From: Rhodococcus sp. 14-2470-1b
GTDB taxonomy: Bacteria > Actinomycetota > Actinomycetes > Mycobacteriales > Mycobacteriaceae
Direction of reading: 5' to 3'
Length of the DNA stretch: 64,000 bases
NCBI RefSeq assembly: GCF_002259415.1
Contig: NZ_NPFY01000010.1
Coordinates: 62,001-126,000 of the forward strand
The notes beneath the pieces were generated by a model, which did not search any database, was not told the origin of the DNA, and worked only from the letters and a program-made list of their open reading frames with translations. Both the position numbers and the translations under genes were made by a program. This document shows, in pieces, positions 42,335-51,539 of this stretch (position 1 is its first letter; each line of letters opens with the position of its first letter).

Positions 42335-43693
42335 TCAGGCACGTACCGCCTGCGCCCTCGGAGCCGGGGTGAGTGAGGCGTCGGACAGGCCGAGGTGATC
42401 GCGCAGCGTCGTGCCGGTGTAGTCGGTGCGGAACAGTCCGCGTCGCTGCAGCTCGGGCACCACGTATTCGACGAAGTCGACGAAGGTGCCCGGCGCCTGG
42501 GCTGCGGACAGGATGTAACCGTCGGCCTCCCCGCCGTGGAAGCCCTCTTCGATCTGGTCTGCGATCTGCGAGGCGGTGCCGACGAACTGTGGCAACAGAA
42601 CCCCCTGGGCGTACAGCTTGCCGATGTCGCGCAGGGTCAGCGCATCCTTGTCGCTGAGGCGTCGGGCCAGATCGAACAGGCCTTGGCTTCCGGGAACGGC
42701 GACGTCGGTGACGGGTGAGTCCAGGTCGTACTGCGAGAAGTCGTGGTCGGTGTGGACCGACAGTGTGATCAGCCCGGAAATCGGGTCGGCCAGTTCGTTG
42801 TGGAATGCCTGCTTTTCCCGCGCGATGGCTTCGGTCTCCCCGACGAAGGGGACGAACGACGGGAAGATCTTGATGTCGTCGGGGTTGCGGCCGAAGTTCG
42901 ACGCCCGCGACTTCACGTCGTCGTAGTAGGCCTTGCGACCTTCTTTCGTCGGGTCGATCTCGAAGATCGCGTCGGCCCAGCGGGCGGCGAAGTCGCGGCC
43001 GGTCGGCGACGAGCCTGCCTGGAAGATGACGGGTCTGCTCTGCGGCGAGTGCGGTGATGTCAGGGGTCCGCGGGACTTGAAGTACGTTCCGTCGTGGTCG
43101 ATGGTGCGTACCTTGTCCGGGTCGGCGAACACTCCGGAGACCTTGTCCTGCACCAGCGCATCGCGATCCCAGCTGCCCCACAGGTCGTAGGCGACCTCGA
43201 GGAATTCGTGCGCGCGGTCGTATCGCTCGTCGTGTGGCAGGTGGTTGTCGATCCCGAAGTTCTGGGCCTCGGCCTGGTTGAGGGAGGTGACCACGTTCCA
43301 GCCCGCGCGGCCACGGCTGAGGTGATCGAGCGTGCTGAAGATGCGCGCGACCTCGTACGGGTGGAAGTAGGTGGTGGACTTGGTGATTGCCAGACCGATC
43401 TTCTCGGTGACGCCGGCGAGTGTTGCGGCGACGAGGGAAGGATCGATCGTCGCCGACGCCTGGGTGCCGCTGCTGATCGGCACCGTGATGTCGTTGCCGT
43501 AGCGCACGGGTGTCGCCAGGAGGTCGGCGAAGAACAGGAAGTCGAACTTGCCGCGTTCGAGGATCTTCGCGACCCGCTCGTAGTAGTCGGGGCCGAGGTA
43601 ATCGGTTTCCGACGCCGGATGCCGCCAGGCGGCGTGCGAGTGGGTGACGTGGGATGCGATGAGAAATCCAGCGAGGTGAAGTTCACGAGACAT
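42335..43693 (-). CDS. LLM-class FMNH2-dependent monooxygenase (NtaA/SnaA/DszA family)
   Basis: 452-residue two-component flavin-dependent monooxygenase. Features include HLAGFLIASHVTHSHAAWRHP, ERGKFDFLFFADLLATPVRYG, LSRGRAGWNVVTS and FQAGSSPTGRDFAARWADAIFE, all typical of the NtaA/SnaA/DszA branch that attacks sulfones, nitrilotriacetate and related compounds with reduced flavin from a separate reductase. No reductase gene is in the window. ATG 43693 has GAAGGG upstream. It follows a DszC/SfnB-like gene by 13 bp and a transporter gene, so the unit probably scavenges organosulfur (inference). Confidence 0.87.
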   Translation of the reverse strand: MSRELHLAGFLIASHVTHSHAAWRHPASETDYLGPDYYERVAKILERGKFDFLFFADLLATPVRYGNDITVPISSGTQASATIDPSLVAATLAGVTEKIGLAITKSTTYFHPYEVARIFSTLDHLSRGRAGWNVVTSLNQAEAQNFGIDNHLPHDERYDRAHEFLEVAYDLWGSWDRDALVQDKVSGVFADPDKVRTIDHDGTYFKSRGPLTSPHSPQSRPVIFQAGSSPTGRDFAARWADAIFEIDPTKEGRKAYYDDVKSRASNFGRNPDDIKIFPSFVPFVGETEAIAREKQAFHNELADPISGLITLSVHTDHDFSQYDLDSPVTDVAVPGSQGLFDLARRLSDKDALTLRDIGKLYAQGVLLPQFVGTASQIADQIEEGFHGGEADGYILSAAQAPGTFVDFVEYVVPELQRRGLFRTDYTGTTLRDHLGLSDASLTPAPRAQAVRA

Positions 43694-43706
43694 GTGGAAG
43701 CCCTTC

Positions 43707-44936
43707 TCAGAAGTATCCGTTGAACGGCAACGGCTCGCCGTTGAGTACGTGGTTCCCGATCGCCGACGCTTTGTAGGCGGCTGGGTTGTGCAGTGTGATG
43801 GTGCGGATGTTTCGCCAGTGTCGGTCGAGGTTCTTGGCGCGTGATGCTGCGGATGCGCCGCCGACTTCGAACAGCACTGTTGCTGCGCGGGTGGCGATCT
43901 CGTCGATGTGGACCTTGGCTTCGGAGGCGCGAAGGGAGGCGTTCGCTGCAAGGGCAGGGTCGGGAACCCCGTTGTTCAGTGAGGTGTGGGCGGTGTCGAT
44001 GGCGTCGGCGGCTGCGAGGGTGGTGGCCTCGGCGGCGAATGCCGTGCTGGCGAGGGTTCCCAGTGCGCTCAGCAACAGTGGATCTCGGTGGAGTTCTTCG
44101 GTGGGTCCGTGTGCGAATCCGCGGGTTCGGCTCTGGATCAGGTTCTTGGCGTCGCTGACGACGTTACGGAGGATTCCGCTGACCAGTCCGTGCAGGTAGA
44201 GCTGCAGGAAGGCGAATTGGTACGACGGGTCCGGTGCTGCGTCGAGTGGGATGCGCGAGACGATGTCGTCGTCGGTGACGTGCACCTTCTCGAATCGTGT
44301 CGTTCCGGTTCCGGTGCGGCGCTGGCCGATACCGTCCCAGTCGTCGACGATCGTGACGCCGTCGCGGTCGGTGGGGACGACGACGGAGGCCACGGCGGTG
44401 CCGTCGACGTCGGCCCAGATGCTGACGTAATCGGAGAACAGTGTGCCGGTGGAGTAGAACTTCTGGCCGTCGAGTAGGTATCCGTCCGCGTGTGGGGTGA
44501 GATGTGTTCCGTATTTGAAGTTTCCGACGGCCTGCGAACCTCGTTCGCTGCTGGCGTTGCCGAAGATTCTGCCCTGCAGGATCAGTTGGATCCATCGGTC
44601 GTTGTCGTACCCTGCGTAGTCGACGGCGGTTGCTTCGCGCAGTCGCTCTTCGACGAACCAGTAGTGTGTGCGCAGGATGTGCGCGACGATGGGGTCTGCC
44701 TCTGCCAGATCGATGATGACGCCGAAGGTTTCGCGGACGGTCAGTCCCGCTCCCCCGATGTCCTTGGGCAGTCGCAGGGCTCCGAATCCGGCTCGGCGGA
44801 GTGCGTCGATCTGCTGGTGTGGATTCTCGTCGGCGAGGTCGCGGGCGCTCGCGCCTTCGGCGATGGAGGCGAGCAGTTCTCGATACTCCGGCGAGCCCGG
44901 CTCGACGACCCCGACCGACTCGACTGTGGATGTCAT
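43707..44936 (-). CDS. SfnB/DszC-like acyl-CoA-dehydrogenase-fold flavin monooxygenase
   Basis: 409-residue flavoenzyme of the acyl-CoA dehydrogenase fold, in the DszC/SfnB group. FGALRLPKDIGGAGLTVRETF, HYWFVEERLR, ILQGRIFGNASSERGSQAVG and the C-terminal HNPAAYKASAIGNHVLNGEPLP are typical. The latter enzymes oxygenate dibenzothiophene or dimethylsulfone with FMNH2. ATG 44936 has AAAGGG upstream and is preferred over an upstream in-frame start. Middle gene of the unit. Confidence 0.85.
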   Translation of the reverse strand: MTSTVESVGVVEPGSPEYRELLASIAEGASARDLADENPHQQIDALRRAGFGALRLPKDIGGAGLTVRETFGVIIDLAEADPIVAHILRTHYWFVEERLREATAVDYAGYDNDRWIQLILQGRIFGNASSERGSQAVGNFKYGTHLTPHADGYLLDGQKFYSTGTLFSDYVSIWADVDGTAVASVVVPTDRDGVTIVDDWDGIGQRRTGTGTTRFEKVHVTDDDIVSRIPLDAAPDPSYQFAFLQLYLHGLVSGILRNVVSDAKNLIQSRTRGFAHGPTEELHRDPLLLSALGTLASTAFAAEATTLAAADAIDTAHTSLNNGVPDPALAANASLRASEAKVHIDEIATRAATVLFEVGGASAASRAKNLDRHWRNIRTITLHNPAAYKASAIGNHVLNGEPLPFNGYF

Positions 44937-45012
44937 GCAAAAGCCCTTTCGATCGTGTGCAGTCCGACCGATCAAACTTTCAATATCGAGAGCGCATTGT
45001 CACCAGTTGCGA

Positions 45013-46374
45013 TCACGGTGAGCCTGAGAGTTGACTGTGACCGGGCGTCACTGCCAACGTGTCGAGCTCCCTTCCCTTGGTCTCCGGAGCGGCGTAGGCC
45101 ATCCACAGCACCGCGAAGACGACGAACGCGGTGACGATGGCGAAGGTCAGTGGCAGTCCGAGGATCGGCCACATCACCGACCCGAACAGCAGGGGCGCGA
45201 AGCCGGTCGCGATACGGCTGACCGAGGAGGCGTAACCGAATCCCGAGGCGCGGAGCTCCGTCGGGTAGAGCTCGGAGACGTAGCAGTACAGGACCGGGAT
45301 GGCGATCTGGATCACGAACCCGAACACTGCGAGCCACACCAGCACGCCGGATCCGACGTCGAGCATCACCGCGAACAGCACCAGCGCCGCGCCTGCCAGC
45401 GGCCCGGAGATACCGATGACCCATTTCCTGCCGACGACCTCGACGAGGTATGCGGACACGGCGACGCCGACGATGCCGACGGCGGTCATCAGCGTCGTTC
45501 CGGCGAAGGCTGCAAAATCGTCGTAGCCCTCTCTGCGCAGGATCGACGGCATCCAGCTGAGTGCGGCGTAGTAGAGCAGCATGATCGACACGAACAGCAG
45601 CCACGACGCCGAGGTGATCCGTGGGCTGTAGCGCCAGACCGCGGCGAGGCCTCGCTTCGGGGAGGTCTGCGCGACGATCGAATAATCCTGCGGCGTAGCG
45701 CCTGTGCGGGCGACCATGTCGTCGATGATCGCTCGCGCCTCTGCTTCACGGCCCACCTTGGCAAGGTAGATCGGTGATTCGGGAATCCCGCGTCTGACCC
45801 AGAACAGAAGCAGCGCAGGCAGAATCATGAACAGCAGCATGATCCGCCAGCGCACGTCTCCGTCGATCGGCACCAACAGGGTGGCGACGACGCCGCAGAT
45901 GGTGGCGCCGATGGGCCACCAACCGTCCATGGCGGACAACACTTTTCCACGAATCCGCCGCGGCGAGAATTCACCGACGAGGGCATAGTCGACGGGGATG
46001 CAGCCACCGAGGCCGAAGCCCGCGAGGAACCGCAGTAGTACGAAGGTCTCGAAGTTGGGCGACAGAGCCCCGAGCACCGAGAACAACGCGAAGATCAACA
46101 GAGTGATCGCGAAGGCCTTCTTGCGGCCGAGACGGTCCGCAATGGTGCCCCAGACCACGGCGCCGACAGCCATTCCGATGAGGTTGCCGGTGGCGACCAG
46201 GCCTCGCTCGGCCTGCGACAGGTCCCAGTAGGACCCGAGGAGTGGCGTCAGAAAGCCGTTGAGTGCCACGTCCCAGGCGTCGAACATGAAGCCGAGACCA
46301 CCGATGACGAAGATGCGGCCTTGCACGCCCCACTTCCATGGGAGTTCCTGGACGATCTGTTCACCGGTTTTCAC
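45013..46374 (-). CDS. MFS transporter (organic acid/aromatic-type)
   Basis: 453-residue major facilitator with 12 membrane helices. FMFDAWDVALNGFLTPLL in helix 1, DRLGRKKAF between helices 2 and 3, RFLAGFGLGGCIPVDYALVGEFSPRRIRGK around helix 4, and the second-half DRxG-like VVGRKWVIG show a sugar-porter/AAHS-like member. The N-terminus is cytoplasmic. It is first gene of the three-gene unit with the flavin monooxygenases, so it probably imports their substrate. It diverges from a lipoprotein gene with about 40 bp between starts. Confidence 0.88.
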   Translation of the reverse strand: MKTGEQIVQELPWKWGVQGRIFVIGGLGFMFDAWDVALNGFLTPLLGSYWDLSQAERGLVATGNLIGMAVGAVVWGTIADRLGRKKAFAITLLIFALFSVLGALSPNFETFVLLRFLAGFGLGGCIPVDYALVGEFSPRRIRGKVLSAMDGWWPIGATICGVVATLLVPIDGDVRWRIMLLFMILPALLLFWVRRGIPESPIYLAKVGREAEARAIIDDMVARTGATPQDYSIVAQTSPKRGLAAVWRYSPRITSASWLLFVSIMLLYYAALSWMPSILRREGYDDFAAFAGTTLMTAVGIVGVAVSAYLVEVVGRKWVIGISGPLAGAALVLFAVMLDVGSGVLVWLAVFGFVIQIAIPVLYCYVSELYPTELRASGFGYASSVSRIATGFAPLLFGSVMWPILGLPLTFAIVTAFVVFAVLWMAYAAPETKGRELDTLAVTPGHSQLSGSP

Positions 46375-46400
46375 CGATGCATCCTCTCACTGCTCGGCCG

Positions 46401-46406
46401 TATAGT
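46401..46406 (+). promoter_or_regulatory. -10 box for a leaderless lipoprotein transcript
   Basis: TATAGT lies nine bases before ATG 46416 with no ribosome site between, which suits a leaderless mRNA. It chooses 46416 over the ATG at 46410. Confidence 0.4.
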
Positions 46407-46415
46407 GTCATGTCC

Positions 46416-46994
46416 ATGCGAGCTGGGGTGGCGCTGCTGGCGGCGGCGAGCCTGTTTCTTGCCTCCTGCAGCAGTAACGAAGTGCAGTCCGAGACGGAGT
46501 CGACCACGGAAGTGACTGCCGCGGATCTGCGGTTGGTGTCGGGTTCCTTCACCGTGGGCAGTCCTGTCCTGGAAACTCCACCGCCGTTCCACGGGCTGCC
46601 GTCGGACTCGACTCCCACCGCTTCCGGTGACGAGTACGGAGATTTCGGGATCGCGGACGTGCAGGTCGTCGACGCACGGGCGGTGTTCACGTTCGCCGGC
46701 GAGGGCGTGATCAATTACGTGGGACGTTACGTCGACTCTGCCGCCACCTACGCGGGAGGCGACCTCGATGTGCCGGGGACGTCGATTCTGCAGGTCGACC
46801 TGATCTCGTCGCCGTCGGCCGATCCGGGGAACGACGTCGAGGTAGCGGCCGACGGCGGCATTCGGTCGTTGCTGACGTCGAGCGCGACAGCCGGGGTCGT
46901 TCAGGCGTTCGTCGGGACAGGGTCCGAACGTCCGGATTTTACCGTCACCACCGAATCCGATCCCCCGGCGCTGATCGTCACTGTCCTCGGTTAG
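46416..46994 (+). CDS. Lipoprotein with AMIN-like domain
   Basis: 192-residue lipoprotein. The signal peptide ends in lipobox LASC (Cys about 18), followed by a Ser/Thr-rich linker and a domain (about 70-192) with AVFTFAGEGVINYVGRYV and DVPGTSILQVDL, matching AMIN-like domains of actinobacterial secreted proteins, thought to bind envelope polymers. Its 3' end overlaps the convergent small gene by 17 bp. Confidence 0.8.
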   Translation: MRAGVALLAAASLFLASCSSNEVQSETESTTEVTAADLRLVSGSFTVGSPVLETPPPFHGLPSDSTPTASGDEYGDFGIADVQVVDARAVFTFAGEGVINYVGRYVDSAATYAGGDLDVPGTSILQVDLISSPSADPGNDVEVAADGGIRSLLTSSATAGVVQAFVGTGSERPDFTVTTESDPPALIVTVLG

Positions 46995-47301
46995 TTCCCC
47001 TCGTCAACGGTTTGAGCACTCGACTGGGCACCCAGTGCGTCACTGTCTCGCACCGATCCTTGGACATGAGCTGGTAGGTGACGCGGCCGATCCAGTCACC
47101 GTCGACGGTCATCGACCATTCGGTCAGGTCCCCCGGCACGACTCGTCGGACGTCGAAACCGTCGGCGGTGAAGGTTCCACTGTGGTGCGGGGGTTGCGGG
47201 TACAGGACGGACAGGTCGATGAGGACCTTGACTGCAGGCGTCAGAACCTTGAACGGCCGTCGGTGCGGATCCACTCCGCCGCTGGAACCGTTCACTCGCA
47301 T
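46978..47301 (-). CDS. Hypothetical protein
   Basis: 107-residue soluble protein, no family recognised. It has a conserved-looking core, WIGRVTYQLMSKDRCETVTHWVPSR, and no signal peptide or helix. ATG 47301 is chosen because the frame beyond it lies in the divergent promoter region. GC-rich third positions and its snug convergent end support that it is real. Confidence 0.5.
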   Translation of the reverse strand: MRVNGSSGGVDPHRRPFKVLTPAVKVLIDLSVLYPQPPHHSGTFTADGFDVRRVVPGDLTEWSMTVDGDWIGRVTYQLMSKDRCETVTHWVPSRVLKPLTRGTNRGQ

Positions 47302-47378
47302 CGTTCGATCATATGTTCGAAGCAAGATCGACTCAATCCAGCACTGACGTACACTGTACGGCGAGGAAAGGGCGCGCC

Positions 47379-48005
47379 ATGACATTCGTACTTCCGTCAC
47401 TGAACGAGCAAGCAAACAGGCTGATCGAACTGGGTGTTCACACCGTCGCGGGCATGACCGAGAATGACGTCGCCTCCGTCGTCTCCAACAACACCGACGG
47501 CGACGCCCTCCTGATCCTGAGCGGTGCTCAGCCGTCGCAGCTCGCTCCGCTGGTGCAGCGGAAAAGTAAGTCCGGGTTCGTGGTGTCCGACATGGACGAC
47601 GTCGACCGTTTCGAACCGATCGAGTCGTTGTCGATGCCGCCGGGACCGGCGTATCTCGTCGACGCCCCCGAGCGTGGTGACGAGATGGAGAACTGGAGCC
47701 CGGACGAGGCTCTGCCGTCGATCACGGCGGCCGGCCGCAGCCCCCTCACACTCCTCGAGGGTATTCACTGGCTACTGCAGGTACCCGAGGTCCTGGAACG
47801 AGGCCACTGCTTCATGACGATCGGTTCGCGTCTACGCAAGCCCAACGGCGCTCTCGACACCCGTACACCCGCGGTGTGGATCAGCAACGGCACCGGCCGC
47901 GACGGGGTGGACAACCGCAATGCGCCCAAGGTCGGGTGGTGCTGGGCGGGCAACAGGCACACATGGCTGGGCTTCGCCTCTGCCGCAGGCAGGCGCGCGC
48001 TGTGA
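47379..48005 (+). CDS. DUF5701-like protein
   Basis: 208-residue soluble protein. The N-terminus (LNEQANRLIELGVHTVAGMTENDV) and the C-terminal GWCWAGNRHTWLGFASAAGR match what I recall of DUF5701 proteins from actinobacteria; function unknown. ATG 47379 has aggaaagg upstream. Confidence 0.6.
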   Translation: MTFVLPSLNEQANRLIELGVHTVAGMTENDVASVVSNNTDGDALLILSGAQPSQLAPLVQRKSKSGFVVSDMDDVDRFEPIESLSMPPGPAYLVDAPERGDEMENWSPDEALPSITAAGRSPLTLLEGIHWLLQVPEVLERGHCFMTIGSRLRKPNGALDTRTPAVWISNGTGRDGVDNRNAPKVGWCWAGNRHTWLGFASAAGRRAL

Positions 48006-48119
48006 CCGCGCCGATTGTCGTTCGTCACAACGGCCCGTAATGCGAGATTCGACATCGCAGCGCGGAACTGTGACTGTGGGGGACGCAGAAACCGTCGAGA
48101 AGTTTGGAGAAGTAACCGC

Positions 48120-48668
48120 ATGAAGCCGTCGTGCCGCTCGATCGTAGTCCTCGCAGCCGCCCTGAGCCTGGGCCTCGCCGGTTGCAGTTCCGACGAGGGG
48201 ACCGACGACAACGCCGAGGCGTCGGGCGGCGACCTCTGCGCTCAGCTCGAGGACATCTCCACGTTCGAGATGAATTCGCAGACTTCGGCGCAGATCGATC
48301 CGGCTGACTGGCCGGGTATGCAGGCAGTGCTCCAGGAGTACGGGGATGGACTGTCCGAGCACTACGACCCGGCCATCGCCGCCGCCGATCCGGACATCGC
48401 GGCTGATCTGACGACGGTCAGGGACGCGAGCGCTCAGGTGACGAATCTGGTGACCGAGGCGTCGACGTTCGAGGAATACCAGCAGAAGACGGAAGCGACC
48501 ATCGACGTGGACAGCTTCACCGCCGCGCGTGACGCCAGTGCTCGCATCGATACCTACGCGCAGTCCAACTGCGAGTTCGCGAAGCAGATGCAAGAGCAGC
48601 AGCAGCAACAACAACCACAGCAGCCGCAGCCGCAGCTCGAGGAAGTCCCCGCTCAGCCCGGCGGCTAA
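48120..48668 (+). CDS. Lipoprotein with Gln/Pro-rich C-terminus
   Basis: 182-residue lipoprotein with lipobox LAGC (Cys about 22). The body (about 40-155) is helical and acidic with two cysteines (DLCAQLED and SNCEFAKQ) that may pair. It ends in a Gln/Pro-rich stretch (residues about 160-178). No family recognised. ATG 48120; the frame upstream lies in the previous gene's shadow. Confidence 0.7.
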   Translation: MKPSCRSIVVLAAALSLGLAGCSSDEGTDDNAEASGGDLCAQLEDISTFEMNSQTSAQIDPADWPGMQAVLQEYGDGLSEHYDPAIAAADPDIAADLTTVRDASAQVTNLVTEASTFEEYQQKTEATIDVDSFTAARDASARIDTYAQSNCEFAKQMQEQQQQQQPQQPQPQLEEVPAQPGG

Positions 48669-48677
48669 CCCCTATGT

Positions 48678-48713
48678 GAGTGGAAATGTAGGCCAGGGCC
48701 TACATTTCCACTC
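48678..48713. repeat. 36-bp perfect palindrome
   Basis: Two 17-bp arms (48678-48694 and 48697-48713, starting gagtggaaatgtagg) are exactly complementary, separated by 2 bases. It sits 10 bp after a lipoprotein stop and 42 bp before the next start, on the same strand. No T-run follows. It could be a terminator-like hairpin or a protein-binding site. Confidence 0.7.
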
Positions 48714-48755
48714 GCAGACGAGTACCCTAGTTTTCATGACACTGCAGAAAGGCGC

Positions 48756-50045
48756 ATGAGCGCCCCGCATTTTTCGGACGGGCAGCCTCGCCGTAGGTTG
48801 TTGCGGCCCCGCCACATTCATGTCGCTGCCGGGTACGTATGGGTCATCGATGAAACCCAGCCCGTGGCAGCCCTCCTGGATCCCGCGACCGGCTCTCTCG
48901 ATCGCCTTGTCTCGTGGCCGGAACTTCCCGCGACCTCCAGAACCCTCGACATTTCGAGTGACGAAGGCGGTCTTTGGCTCCACTACCGAGGCGCCGACGC
49001 TTTGGCCCGCGTCACTCCCGATGGTCTCCGTCATGCCGAATACATCGGAGGAGCAGCACTTCTCACTTCGGGCAGCATCGGAGCATGGTGTTTTCGACCG
49101 GGGCGGGCCCGGCGGGATGTCGCGCGGAGTCCGGATACTCCGCCGCTGCGGCGTTCTTACGCAGGCCCACAGCTGCTGCTGGCGAAACCGGACGGCGGCA
49201 CGGCGGCTGTCACCCTCCGCGGCCATCTGATCACGGCCGACTTCGACGAGAAGTCACTTCACCTGGGCGTCGAGCACGAACCGTGGTCACGCACCCACTC
49301 CGAGCCCGACGGATACGCAGTCACCTGGACGCAATCCTGGGTCGATGTTCCTCTCGATACTGTTGCCACGAGCATCGATCCGGCCGACTACCCACGTCGC
49401 CCCCTCGACGGAGACTGGCACACCAGTGAGTACGCCGACATCACGTACAACGAATCACACCGACGCAAGCGTGCCGTCGGTAACGGAATCAGATGGCATT
49501 GGGGTCAGGACACGTCGTGGAAAACGATGATGGTTCAAGCTGTTCGCGGCGACCGAGTGGTGCATCGCCGGACTTTCGCCGGCACGCGGGGGGTCGAAGG
49601 CGCGGCCACTGGGGAGGACCTGTATCTGATCACCTCCCAGCGGAGCCTCCTACACATCTCTACGCTTTCCGAACCCCGAACGATAACCAGCACTGAAGAA
49701 CTCGACATTTCCGAGCACTGCCGTCCGGTCGCACCGTGGCCACCGGATCACGCGTCCTACGTCGCATACTGCATTCGTCGGCTTCACCGCAGGCAGTTCT
49801 CCTCGCGCATGCACGATGTCGATGTCCGCTTCGTCGGCGACTGGCCCGACGGCAAGCTGCAGGTCAGCTTCACTCATGACAACTACGAGGGCATCACCCT
49901 CGTGTCCACTCTGAATCTCTACGACGAGGAAGGCAAGCGACTCGACGACGTGACCCGTTATGCCCCCGTCGAATTGATGGAACAGGCAGACACCCTGGCC
50001 TACCCGGATCCCTCCCTCGCCGTCGACGGGGTGCTCTACGTATGA
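48756..50045 (+). CDS. Hypothetical protein, possible beta-propeller
   Basis: 429-residue soluble protein without recognised family. Regular strands with motifs such as HIHVAAGYVWVIDE, GGLWLHYRGAD and GIRWHWGQDTSWK suggest repeated beta sheets, as in a propeller. No signal peptide or membrane helix. ATG 48756 has gaaagg upstream. Neighbours on both sides are exported proteins of unknown function. Confidence 0.6.
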   Translation: MSAPHFSDGQPRRRLLRPRHIHVAAGYVWVIDETQPVAALLDPATGSLDRLVSWPELPATSRTLDISSDEGGLWLHYRGADALARVTPDGLRHAEYIGGAALLTSGSIGAWCFRPGRARRDVARSPDTPPLRRSYAGPQLLLAKPDGGTAAVTLRGHLITADFDEKSLHLGVEHEPWSRTHSEPDGYAVTWTQSWVDVPLDTVATSIDPADYPRRPLDGDWHTSEYADITYNESHRRKRAVGNGIRWHWGQDTSWKTMMVQAVRGDRVVHRRTFAGTRGVEGAATGEDLYLITSQRSLLHISTLSEPRTITSTEELDISEHCRPVAPWPPDHASYVAYCIRRLHRRQFSSRMHDVDVRFVGDWPDGKLQVSFTHDNYEGITLVSTLNLYDEEGKRLDDVTRYAPVELMEQADTLAYPDPSLAVDGVLYV

Positions 50046-50101
50046 CCGTCCCTGTTCACCCCGGCTGCGGGGACAAGAGTGTCACCTACTTGGATCGGCC
50101 A

Positions 50102-51439
50102 TCAGGAGACCTCCAGACCAGGCGTCAGGGCAATCGATTCCAGGAGTTCGAGCGAAAGCAATGGAGACCCGGCTGAACTGGCCGAGATCTGCACGCGGGT
50201 TCCGCCCGGCCGCGTCACGGTGACAGTATTGGAGGACCGCTGCTGGTAGTCACCGTCGCCGCCTTCGCCCGTGACACCGTAGTAACCGGCCGACGTCTGC
50301 ACGACGGTCCCGTCGGCGAGGGAGCGGAACGTGTTCTGCGTACCCGAGTACGGATCCGGCCGGACCTCGTCCTCGACGGGTACGTTCTGGCCCCCGGCGA
50401 TGCTGAGCTGCAGTGTTTCGTCGGCGCCGACGACGTTGGACGCCATGCACAGCGTGTCCGAACCCATGTCCGACGGTTGGAGTGTGTCGAGCTTTCGATC
50501 GAGACCCACCGCTCCCAGGTCGACCGATGCGAGTGCGGAGTTCAGTCGTTGCTGGTCTTCACGTGTGAGATCGGGTCCCCCGTTCTCGGTGTAGCCGCTG
50601 CATCCGCCGCTCGGCGGGGGTGTGCCGGGCGGAACCGGCGTGCTCACTCGTAGTGCGGGTTCTGTTGCGATCAGCTCCAATTCGGGGAGCGTCAACGGGA
50701 TTTCTCCGCTGTTCGACGGCTCCGGTGTGTTGGCTCTGTCGTCGGCGCTCACGTGAATCCAGGTTCCGTCGCTTGTGTACGCCCGTACGCTGCGGCTGAT
50801 GGTGCGGACGCCGTTGATCTCTGCCCATGTGTCGAGCAGATCGACGACCGTGCCGTCGGGCAAGGTCTTACGTTCGTCGAGCGAACCCGCGACGCAGTCC
50901 GGCACCGTTTGTGGCGCTTGTTGCACACTGACCTGGACCGAGCCCGACGCGTCGTCGCGGCTGACGGCGCCCCAGGCGTCGGTCGATCCACTGTAGGGGG
51001 GTTCGTCGTCGTCGCCGAAGTCGAATATCGGGCCGAACTGCAGCGATTGTTGCGGCGCGGCGAAGGCGAGTTCGACATCGTCGGGAAGCACCGAGGCGAC
51101 GGCGTCGGACATGGCAGTTGCTTTGGGTCCGTTGAACCATGGGAACCTGGGGTTGTCGTAGGACCGCTCCCCGACGAAGCTCATGCTGAATCTTTCCTCC
51201 TCCGCTTCCACGACGGTGTCGCATCCGGGGATGGGCGCGGAGGTATCCACCGGCTCGCTCACTCGCACGTATTCTTCAGGGGCGAGCGCCTCGGGTTCGA
51301 CGGTGGGAGTCGTTGCTGCCATGGTCGATTCGGGCTCGACAGGACCCTGCAGGGCTCCGGCCACGAGGATCCCGACCGCGACGATACCGACAACGACGAG
51401 GCCGTCGGTCCACCGCACTCTCGCCGATCTTTCGCTCAT
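50102..51439 (-). CDS. Membrane-anchored exterior protein with duplicated domain
   Basis: 445-residue protein with one N-terminal membrane helix (about 12-32) and a large exterior part. Two halves look duplicated: each has a LxDGTVV turn, a strand ending in (H/Q)(V/I)S(A) and a closing leucine-rich helix (LTLPELELIATEPAL against LLSLELLESIALTPGL). Cysteines occur in CDTVV, PDCVAG, GGCSGY and TLCMA, so disulfides are likely. Function unknown. Confidence 0.65.
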   Translation of the reverse strand: MSERSARVRWTDGLVVVGIVAVGILVAGALQGPVEPESTMAATTPTVEPEALAPEEYVRVSEPVDTSAPIPGCDTVVEAEEERFSMSFVGERSYDNPRFPWFNGPKATAMSDAVASVLPDDVELAFAAPQQSLQFGPIFDFGDDDEPPYSGSTDAWGAVSRDDASGSVQVSVQQAPQTVPDCVAGSLDERKTLPDGTVVDLLDTWAEINGVRTISRSVRAYTSDGTWIHVSADDRANTPEPSNSGEIPLTLPELELIATEPALRVSTPVPPGTPPPSGGCSGYTENGGPDLTREDQQRLNSALASVDLGAVGLDRKLDTLQPSDMGSDTLCMASNVVGADETLQLSIAGGQNVPVEDEVRPDPYSGTQNTFRSLADGTVVQTSAGYYGVTGEGGDGDYQQRSSNTVTVTRPGGTRVQISASSAGSPLLSLELLESIALTPGLEVS

Positions 51440-51539
51440 GATGCTCGCTGCCTACTCGGTTCCAGTACGACGGCATTGTCGTTCGTACCGACAGGTTCGT
51501 TACGAGAGGTAACGATAGGCCATTACGAGTACCTACCGC

